From: Dendrolimus kikuchii
Lineage: Eukaryota; Arthropoda; Insecta; Lepidoptera; Lasiocampidae
Direction of reading: 5' to 3'
Length of the DNA: 64,000 bases
NCBI GenBank assembly: GCA_019925095.2
Contig: CM034392.1
Coordinates: forward strand, 19,882,387 to 19,946,386
Part shown: positions 56,213 through 64,000 of the stretch, one piece after another
Numbering within the stretch: the stretch's first letter is position 1
Layout of the letters: every line of letters starts with the position of its first letter
The notes under the pieces: generated by a model
Told to the model about the DNA's origin: nothing
What the model saw: only the letters and a program-made list of their open reading frames with translations
The model's database searches: none
Position numbers and translations under genes: made by a program

Positions 56213-58490
56213 ACATACATACATAACTTCACGCCAGTTCCCTTGCGGGGTAGGCACGAACAACAGAACGCCATTTAGGCCCATTCTTACACACCTCACT
56301 TGCTTCTTTGACATTCATAACTCTTGTCATGCACACTCGTCTCTTCTTAAGGCTCCTGACATCACCCTCCGCTAGTACACGATCAATTTGATCATGGAAG
56401 GTGTGTCGTGGCCTTCCACGACTTCTGCATCCATCCACTTTTGCATTGTATATCTGTTTAGTCATTCTTTCATCATGCATTCTTTCCACATGCCCGAACC
56501 ACCGGAGCATTCCTTTCCTTACCTTCACCCCGACACTCTCTTTCAGACCAACTCTCTTTCTTACTTCGGTATTACGAACGCGGTCCGCGAGCGTCACTCC
56601 GCAGATTTTGCGCAGTGCTCGCATCTCAACCGCGTTTACTCTACTTTCATGCTCTCTCTTCCATACCCAACTCTCGCTTCCATACGCGAGCGTAGGTACC
56701 AGTACCGCGTTGTGTATGGCGAGCTGGGCCTTCTGGCTGAGGTTCTTAGCGCCTAGAAGTTTACCTAACGCTCCATTCAAACTATTCCCCAAATTTACTC
56801 TTCTTTCTATATCAGCGATGTACCTTCCATCCCTGCTAAAAGCACATCCAAGATATACAAACTCATTCACTTGCTCCAGCATAACATCATCGACCATTAT
56901 CCTTGCATTCGTTCTGGTTTCTTCTCTTTCAAACACCATAACCTTTGTTTTCTTCGCATTCAAATGTAAGCCTCTCGCCTGACAGTCATCTTTCATCATT
57001 GTGACTAGTGTTTGCAGTTCTGATGGCGATTCGGCTAAAAGCACGGCATCATCCGCATAAAGCAAGGTGCTTACAACTAGATCACTCATTCGCACCCCAA
57101 CATCCATCAATCTTATTCTCTGGAGACAATTGTCCAGGTATAGGATGAACAGCAAAGCCGACAGCACGCAGCCCTGCCTGACGCCAATATTGACGTCAAA
57201 CCAGGGCGACAGGCTGCCATCCACTCGCACGCATGCCATACAGTCCTCGTAAGTGGACTGCACAGCACGCATCAATTGGCCATTAATCCCATATCCGGGC
57301 AATATGTCCCAGAGCTCCTTCCGCACAACCCTGTCAAATGCTTTCTCTAGATCCACAAAACCGCAGAAAACCTTCCGGCCCATAGCCAGCTGCTTCTCTA
57401 CGATATTGCGGAGCGAGAAAACTTGATCCATACATCCCCTTCCATTTCTGAAGCCACCTTGTGCATCCCACAGTAATCCATCGGATACCACTCTCATTCT
57501 CTTTTCAATAATCTTCGCATACACTTTAGATGCTGTGCTGATCAAACTGATGGCCCTGTAGCTGGCGCACTCCATACGTGACCCCTTGCCTTTATACAAG
57601 GGCACGATGACAGCGCGCCTCCAGTCCTTGGGAACCTTTCCCGTCCTCCAGCACAAGTTGCATAAGGACAGGAAAGCGTCCCGGACGCAGGTTCCACCAT
57701 ATTTGATCATCTCAGCAGACACACTATCGATTCCTCCTGCCTTTCCATTTTTCAGACTTCTTATCGACCATTCGATCTCTTCCAACGTGATCTCGGATGC
57801 TGACTCCTCGGAGTCAGTCACAGACTCAGTCGTGGTGCCAGCATCCGGGATATCATCATACATTTCTCTAAAATATTCACTCCATCGCGCTAACACCTCT
57901 TGTGGGTTAGCAAGAACGTCCCCTGCTTTAGATTTTATTCTTTCCATTCTGGAAGCTGACGAACAACCCCGAGACTTCTTAACCTCTCTCCAAAAGAGTT
58001 TGGTATTCGCCTTGAAGTTCTCCGTCAGCTTCTCTTCTTCTTTCAATTTTATACTTTCGCGCTTCTCTTTCACTAAAGCTTTGGTTTCGTTCTTGCAGAG
58101 GCGATAAATTTCTTTCTTCATCCCTTTCATACTGTCATTCTGTTGCAAAGAAGCAACATAATCCAGCCAGGCTTTTCTCTTTCTCTCTACGCTGGATTTA
58201 ACATCCGCGTCCCACCATTCATCACCTTTCGTTGTTATGTGCCTCTTTGCGCATCCACATGCTTCTTTTGCGCTTTCCACTATACTTTCTTTCATACTAT
58301 CCCAGTCATTATCCACATCTAAGTCGGAGAAGTCCGCTTTTGCAAGCCTTTCTTCGACTAGGCGCGCATACATACTCCTTACACTAACATCTTCCAATTT
58401 TTCACACTTTATTCTTTCAAGCTCCCCGAAATTGGTACGCACTCGCCAGTGTCTCCACTTCCTGAAAAGGCCCACAAACCGGCTTATCAT
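56213..58490 (-). mobile_element. RTE-like non-LTR retrotransposon, 5'-truncated
   Basis: This 2.3 kb minus-strand element carries an uninterrupted coding region and ends in an (ATGT)n tail (complement of the CATACATACATACATAC run at 56208-56223). The tetranucleotide tail and the RT motifs fit the RTE clade. The 5' end lacks the apurinic-like endonuclease. It sits inside the LINE at 55883-59945. About 20 bp of the LINE appear lost at the site and no clean duplication is visible. Truncated siblings are at 10874-10933, 19155-19318 and 63421-63730. Confidence 0.9.
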
Positions 58491-58505
58491 AATCGATTTG
58501 AACAA
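56229..58505 (-). CDS. RTE-like reverse transcriptase, 758 codons, endonuclease missing
   Basis: The protein would copy element RNA into DNA at a nicked target. It has a basic linker (KRKAWLDY at 109-116), the fingers VPKDWRRAVIVPLYKGKG (291-308) and FRNGRGCMDQVFSLRNI (352-368). Motif A is FVDLEKAFDRV (383-393), motif B is GVRQGCVLSALLF (441-453), motif C is LLYADDAVLL (481-490, catalytic YADD), and the thumb is GLHLNAKKTKVMVFERE (512-528). It then has YLGCAFSRDGRYIADIERRV and MLRWFGHVERM (666-676), ending PARELA. The first 10 or so residues are read from the neighbouring LINE. No stop or frameshift breaks it, so it is probably a recent insertion. Without the endonuclease and a known promoter it is unlikely to move by itself. 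Confidence 0.9.
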   Translation of the reverse strand: MFKSIMISRFVGLFRKWRHWRVRTNFGELERIKCEKLEDVSVRSMYARLVEERLAKADFSDLDVDNDWDSMKESIVESAKEACGCAKRHITTKGDEWWDADVKSSVERKRKAWLDYVASLQQNDSMKGMKKEIYRLCKNETKALVKEKRESIKLKEEEKLTENFKANTKLFWREVKKSRGCSSASRMERIKSKAGDVLANPQEVLARWSEYFREMYDDIPDAGTTTESVTDSEESASEITLEEIEWSIRSLKNGKAGGIDSVSAEMIKYGGTCVRDAFLSLCNLCWRTGKVPKDWRRAVIVPLYKGKGSRMECASYRAISLISTASKVYAKIIEKRMRVVSDGLLWDAQGGFRNGRGCMDQVFSLRNIVEKQLAMGRKVFCGFVDLEKAFDRVVRKELWDILPGYGINGQLMRAVQSTYEDCMACVRVDGSLSPWFDVNIGVRQGCVLSALLFILYLDNCLQRIRLMDVGVRMSDLVVSTLLYADDAVLLAESPSELQTLVTMMKDDCQARGLHLNAKKTKVMVFEREETRTNARIMVDDVMLEQVNEFVYLGCAFSRDGRYIADIERRVNLGNSLNGALGKLLGAKNLSQKAQLAIHNAVLVPTLAYGSESWVWKREHESRVNAVEMRALRKICGVTLADRVRNTEVRKRVGLKESVGVKVRKGMLRWFGHVERMHDERMTKQIYNAKVDGCRSRGRPRHTFHDQIDRVLAEGDVRSLKKRRVCMTRVMNVKEASEVCKNGPKWRSVVRAYPARELA

Positions 58506-59372
58506 TATTGTCTAGCTAACAAATTAGATCTTAATATATCTAAGTGTCACAAAATTACTTTTACCCGTAAATCAAAATTCAATTGGAATTGCTACAGTAT
58601 CAATAATATAAGTCTTACGGAAGTTGAGGAAATACGTGATCTTGGAGTAATCCACGATTCAAAATTGCTTTAGGATAAACATATAGACCACATTACCAAA
58701 AAAGCAAATAAAACACTAGGATTTATTATGAGAGTATATTCCTAATTTAACCATACAGAGCTTATTAAAGATTTTGTATTTTTTTTTGGTGCGTAGTCCT
58801 TTAGGATATGCTTCGCAGGTATAGAATCCTATGTATTATGTATATGTAAAAATAATAGAATCTATACAACGTAGATTCTTAAAATATGTAGAATTCTAAT
58901 TCAAGGGAAGCGACAACAGTTACGAACTTAGATATCTCAAGCATCATATTTTACCATTACAGGAAAGGCGACAAATAGCAGCAGACATTGTGATACTAAG
59001 TAAAATAGCACAGTCTAAACTAGACGCATCTTATCTCTTATCAATTTTTTTCTTAAACTACCAACAAGATTATTTCGAAACCCTATACAGCTGGCTATCC
59101 CTCGGATATTTAGCAATTTCAGGGCGAATTCCAATTTTAATCGTGTGGTCACAAATTACAATGTCTTAGCTGCTTCACATGATTTAGATTTATTTAATGA
59201 TAAACCAGTAACTGTCAAGAATTGTTTAGTGAGACACTGGTTACAAAAATAAGCGAGTTAATCTTTCACATATCTGATGTATCTTAAATTGATTTCTTTT
59301 TTCCTTCATATTCATTTTCCTTTATAATAATATATTCTTATATATTGTTACTGTTGTATATGCAAGCCATAT

Positions 59373-59841
59373 TGTTACGAGATACAGGACTCGAAATAAA
59401 ATGCCGTTGGAATTATTATAGAGTTTATTAGAACTATACAAACACGTATAACACAGGTACAAATATAACTTAACACAATCAGTTCAAACGTAATGCGCGA
59501 TTCAATAACACGCGCAAAGTCCGTCACTAAATAGATTATCGAATGTACGCAATTCTTGCCTTGCAGCTGGTTATCGCTAGACTGCCGAACTCTCCATTAG
59601 GGCCATTGCTTTATACTGCACCTATACAATGTGGCTGCCCGACCGCGTAGACCGAATTTCTTAAAATCAGTTCGACACACCTGGCTAATGACTACCATAA
59701 AAGATTACAATACACAATGGGCTGTTTTTCTTATTACAAATTTTAAACACAAAGTAAACAAAAGAAGTCCAAATGGGGAAAGGTAATAAAGTGTGCTTTT
59801 ATGTTATGCAGGTGAGAATCTACATTTGTCAGCGTGTAACA
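59373..59841 (-). mobile_element. Solo LTR, copy 2
   Basis: It begins TGTTACGA and ends GTAACA on the plus strand. It is the reverse complement of 19808-20282 along its full length, apart from small indels, including one near the minus-strand start. ATAT lies on both sides (59369-59372 and 59842-59845). No internal region is present. It lies in the 3' UTR of the LINE, so it is younger than that LINE. Confidence 0.88.
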
Positions 59842-59945
59842 ATATAATAATATATAACTTACATGTGAAAAATTGTTAATTCGTTATAGTTTTTAAATAG
59901 CACGCACGTATTTATGTGTAAACTGTAAGTTTTACGAATAAAATA

Positions 59946-60215
59946 AAATAAAAATATCACACATTTTATTGCATAAAATTTGCTATCGATCAGTGAAAAA
60001 AATCACATTGGAGTTAATTTTTTTTCTCTGGCCATTTTAAATCCTTCCCTGAAAAATTCCCAAGGGATTCTCAGGATAAAAAGTAGTGCAGATTTTAATT
60101 CTAAGAATTTGGTGTTAATCAGTGAAAACCGTATTGAAATCAGCCCAGTAGTTTTTACGTGAATCCCAAAGAAACAAACGAATCGACAAATAGACAAAAA
60201 AAACTTTTAAAAACT
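59946..60215 (+). repeat. Repeat B, right half of the split copy
   Basis: ATATCACACATTTTATTGCA, TTGCTATCGATCAGTGAAAA and TAATTCTAAGAATTTGGTGT lead to the end CGTGAATCCCAAAGAAACAA. It continues the left half that stops at 55882. Confidence 0.85.
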
Positions 60216-63200
60216 ACATCGTATTCTCCATTATTTATATAGTCTATTCCAGTTGTTTTTTTTAAATAGCTTTATAACATGCAGACATGCTATGTTTAAA
60301 ATTTAATAATATTATACTTAGTTTTGTACCAAATCAATCAAAATTGAAAATCTTAACATATGTCTTTTTAATTTGCCTGGTCTAAAAAAATGCACATTGT
60401 TGTAAAAACGAGTAACAGTGAACAAAAAGTTCGTAAGCCAGCCTCCAGAGAGGGGAATTCTTTCCCCCAAATTGTTTGTTTGGGATCAAAAAGTAGAGTG
60501 GGTAGGTATAAAATGTTGTCTCTCTCTTTCTTATTATCTCATTTTACTTCTAGTCAAAGAAGCTTATCAACTCATGAGAATTATTATCAGCAACATCATT
60601 TTGAAGGTATACGATAATTTGGCCATATGCGACTGTAAAGTCTTACAATTGAAGAAAGCTAGTCGTGCTTAACTAAAGATTATTTTGTGATCCAACTGGG
60701 TTGAACGCAATGTAACTATTTTATATACACGAAGAAATTAATTAAAAATTATGCAATAAAATAGGCACATACATATTATATATCTAGATGTCTCTAGTTT
60801 TTACTTCTTCGCGAAACATGTAATTGTGTCTTTTAAATTGGTAATATATATTTAAGACGACGAAGTCCGTCGGTGGGACAAATCCATACACCTCTCATTA
60901 TTTCCGTGTTCGAATAGTTACGAGAATAAATCACTCAGTGAAGCTAAGACACCATTGAATTCTGTCTTCGAATTGTAGTTTAATTCCGTTTAAAAAAGTT
61001 AAAATACGAGCGGCGAACGAACTTACCCCATTGACGGACTTCCCCACCTTGACTATATTTAAATTGTTAGTCATCGGTATTAGCAAATTGATGTGCGATT
61101 TTGTATACACACCACCTTATTCTGTTACAATCTAAGTAGTTTATCTGTCAGTTTACATACAAGAAAACCCAAAATAATTCCGGTTTAGAATTAGGTTTTA
61201 TGTTGTTTTTTGTGCAATTTACATATTTTTTATTAGCAAAAGTAATATAACTATACCTATATAGTCAACGTTTCAGCGTGCATATCAATATTTCTTCATT
61301 AAAATCATAGAAAAAAGAATACTTCTTCGATTACTGAAATAGTAATTCTCACTAACTCAATATGACTTTCCCCATTTAAGCCAGCGGATATAGTCAACAT
61401 ATTGGGATTTTTTTGCGAGTCATCGAAAATATTAAAATGCTATTTACAAATTACGGGTAGTTCCTGGTAATTCCGAAGTAAGCTTTGAGTCATGTAAACG
61501 TTCAGCCATAGGCATTTCTCGGCTTAACACGCGGAAAAGACAGTATGACCTTGAAATCAACAGTCAACTTCATTTTAAACCGGGCCCGATCACATTTACC
61601 GTAAACTTGTCAATAAAAAGTAATTGATTTTTGTTTCTCCACAATGACTAAAACTTTTGAACTTCTTTTATTACTAACTTTTTCTAGTATATACTAATTC
61701 ATATAGAAATGTATTCTTACTTAAATATTGACACTAGTATTCAAAAGTTTTTAACCTCAAATCTGCGCGAGAAGAAATGTTGTGGAGAGAAAATGTCCAA
61801 TTTTAGCTTGTAAAGTCACTATGAAATTTTTATCACAGATATGTGACTTTAGGTATAATGTTATGTCACAACATGCTATCAAGAAGGATCATAGAATTAA
61901 GATCATAAAAAACATGAATCATAATTATGTTGTCATTCCACTGTCTCATATATTTCACATATTTATATGAGTCATAGAAATAGAATCATTGATAATAGAA
62001 TACTCGTAGCGGCGTAAAACATGATTATCATATCCCGATTGTTTTTGGAGCATTCCTTCTCTTAGTTATTGTTATCTCCACTTCCGATGATCTTCGACAT
62101 TTTTTTATTGTAAAATGATTATGAGGTTCATTTAATTTAAATCAAGCCATCAGCATTTCTTGAGCGAATCCCATTTACAGGAACCTAATCGTATGGCAAG
62201 ACGTTAATTCACCGCATAACTAGCTGGTTTCAGTAGAATATCTGTCTGTGCCTAATTTAATTGCAATCGCTACAGAAATGTAATCGCCAAATGTTAAGCG
62301 TTACATTCGTATTTATAATATTCATATGAATTACTTAACAGTCAGCAACCCACCGGCCACAAATTTTCATATCCGTATTTACGAAGTTTATTATGTTAGA
62401 TGGAATGTAAGCTTTCAATTAATTTGTTATGGTCGATATTAGTTCGATTAAAATTGCTACCGATCTATAATAAACTTGTCAGTGCTCCAGGCCTGTTTTG
62501 ACAGCCCCTTATTTTTACTGTCTATTCTAAATCTTAATGTCTCAAGAATAAGGTTGAAAGAAGACAATAGTTTTAGCAGCCTTGTCATGGAGTTGTGGAC
62601 TCGTTATATTGACAGCTTATCTTATGACCTTCGACACTGCCTTATTTGACTGACATGGGTGGAATACTTTCGTATAGCTCATTACATAAAAAAATTGAGA
62701 AAGTATTGATGGTTCCATGGCTAACTACAAACTTTCCTTGTCCATAATAATAAATGTATATGTGAGTTTTTAGATATATTATAACTTTACCCCCTTTTGA
62801 AAACAATTTGAAATCAGACCATAAAACAAACTTAAAATCAGACAATTCATGTGAGAATTAGGTATTGAACGATAGGACTTATTGCTCATATGGATCTCTA
62901 CCAGGTAATCCCATACATAAACCAGGAGGTTTTTAACGAAAAATATAATAAAAGAATATATTGATGGTGCACAGAAATGGACTAAATTCATTTTATGCCG
63001 GAAAAAGCAAGTTTCTGTGAAATACAAAATTTCCACGAGCGTACTTTCTTAGACAGTACTTTAATAGTTATTTACACGACAATCTTGGTATCGTAAATAT
63101 TTATTTTATTTACGATATATACACTTTCGAAGAGAACTCATCCAATTCAAAATAGTTGATGTTATCTTGATGAGGTTGTACAATAGTATATAATCTCTAT

Positions 63201-63420
63201 ACATCGTGTTAATCATAAAAATGACGAGTAGGAAAATTATTAAAACTTTTATGACTCAAGGTATCTACCTAAATTAAAATTTGAGAAATCCCATATCCAT
63301 TTTAGTTAATTAAATATTTTTTTATCCTTAAGCCATATTTGATATGCTACGTGTAGCATTCTCATAGTATACACATAATGTTAATATTCAATCAGCAAAT
63401 ATTATAACCAACTCTCAAGG
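60216..63420. other. AT-rich stretch, no supported gene
   Basis: Short frames at 60390-60672 and elsewhere show no known motif. No repeat family is recognised. Confidence 0.5.
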
Positions 63421-63730
63421 ACCAACGCTCCGGTGGTTCGGGCATGTGGAAAGAATGCATGATGAAAGAATGACTAAACAGATATACAATGCAAAAGTGG
63501 ATGGATTCAGAAGTCGTGGAAGGCCACGACACACCTTCCATGATCAAATTGATCGTGTACTAGCAGAAGGTGATGTCAGGAGCCTTAAGAACAGACGAGC
63601 TTGCATGACAAGAGTTATGAATGTCAAAGAGGCAAGTAAGGTGTGTAAGAATAAGCCTAAATGGCACTCTGTTATTCGTGCCTACCCCGCAAGGGAACTG
63701 GCGTGAAGTTATGTATGTATGTATGTATGT
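63421..63730 (+). mobile_element. RTE-like element, 310 bp 3' fragment with 11 bp duplication
   Basis: The element encodes LRWFGHVERMHDERMTKQIY, then GRPRHTFHDQIDRVLAEGDV and the PARELA end, followed by ATGTATGTATGTATGT. AACTCTCAAGG flanks it exactly (63410-63420 and 63731-63741). Translation is nearly identical to the C-terminus of the 56.2-58.5 kb protein, so both come from closely related source copies. Confidence 0.93.
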
Positions 63731-63741
63731 AACTCTCAAGG

Positions 63742-64000
63742 AAATTGTCAAACAATACTAAAGCGGTAATAATCTGGAGTCGTAAACAATTTATGCACAA
63801 CATTGCTCGGAGACAAGTAGTCAGACAGTAATTCTAACCCATCATTAGTCCAGTGAAGTGTGACCTTTGCTTATATGCTGTGATGATATGAATATGCTCC
63901 GGTGGATGTATGGAGTCATGTAGAATAACATTAATAAATCCCGCATCCACAGCGACTTCCATATCTATGACATAATAGATAATCTATTAAAGTATCGATT
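63742..64000. other. AT-rich end of the window
   Basis: ATGAATATGCTCCGGTGGAT near 63888 encodes MNMLRWMYGV, a tiny echo of a LINE C-terminus. Nothing else is recognised. Confidence 0.4.

Larger units (their letters stand above)
55883..59945 (+). pseudogene. Jockey/CR1-group LINE, split by two younger elements
   Basis: The plus-strand translation starts at the RT palm, NYYSKAFDRIDHKLLL (motif A), then HLFSIHISQGVNILSGIPQG (motif B) and FLLYADDMKIFRQINTINDC (motif C, YADD). A 2.3 kb RTE-like element follows. The LINE then resumes at about 58480 with NRFEQYCLANKLDLNISKCH and EEIRDLGVIHDSKLL, DKHIDHITKKANKTLGFIMR and DNSYELRYLKHHILPLQERR. A solo LTR (59373-59841) lies in its 3' UTR and the tail AATAAAATAAAATAAA ends near 59945. 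Stops and frameshifts make it inactive. It is a different family from the 44.4 kb LINE. Confidence 0.85.

Noticed and set aside
56388..58515. Plus-strand open frames over the RTE-like element
   Set aside because: They are antisense shadows of the 758-codon reverse transcriptase.

Overview
This window looks like a gene-poor stretch of an arthropod nuclear genome, most probably a moth or butterfly. The background is very AT-rich. Open frames are short and mostly unsupported, and nearly every recognisable coding signal is a transposable-element remnant. The lepidopteran assignment is inference. It rests on short repeats with the CCGCG(A)CTTCGTCCGCG core, tRNA-headed SINEs ending near CCAGCAGTGGGA, R1-like GC-rich retrotransposons, and Jockey/CR1-group LINE tails. 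I recognise no host protein gene, rRNA or tRNA gene.

Layout. 1-20 kb: AT-rich DNA with a decayed RTE-like LINE (1448-2430, minus) broken by a 207 bp repeat, a tRNA-type SINE (3740-4020, minus), a LINE 3' end (8070-8610), two inverted copies of an unclassified repeat called A here (13.1 and 17.3 kb), a long foldback element (14.2-14.7 kb), a TA-flanked MITE (15.4 kb), a composite SINE (15.8 kb) and a LINE 3' end (16.6 kb). 18-28 kb: a TIR MITE, a 5'-truncated RTE, a solo LTR (19808-20282), an RT C-terminus (20.9 kb), and an 870 bp hAT derivative with an exact 8 bp target duplication and a dead transposase C-terminus (23.2-24.1 kb). 32-36 kb: more SINEs, a dimeric MITE, microsatellites and a 452 bp hAT-type MITE sitting inside a SINE.

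36.9-42 kb: a minus-strand Jockey/CR1-group LINE interrupted by a SINE and by two 5'-truncated R1-like elements that entered the same site. A Tc1-like element with recognisable ends and a dead transposase follows. 44.4-45.5 kb: another LINE 3' part with a SINE tail inside. 48.2-53 kb: the main GC-rich block. A 3.5 kb R1-like mosaic of three joined pieces lies within one 16 bp target duplication. Next to it a second R1-like copy on the other strand sits inside a palindromic MITE.

55.7-60.2 kb: a layered nest. A short repeat (B) is split by a plus-strand LINE. That LINE is in turn split by a minus-strand RTE-like element with a 758-codon open frame, and it also carries a solo LTR. A 310 bp RTE fragment with an 11 bp target duplication lies near the right end.

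How the parts relate: autonomous LINE families (RTE-like, Jockey/CR1-like, R1-like) and their passengers share the window. The commonest composite SINE carries a 3' tail matching the Jockey/CR1-like LINE, which suggests that LINE moves it. Nested insertions and exact target duplications give a relative order of events. All assignments come from reading the sequence by eye; no database search was run.
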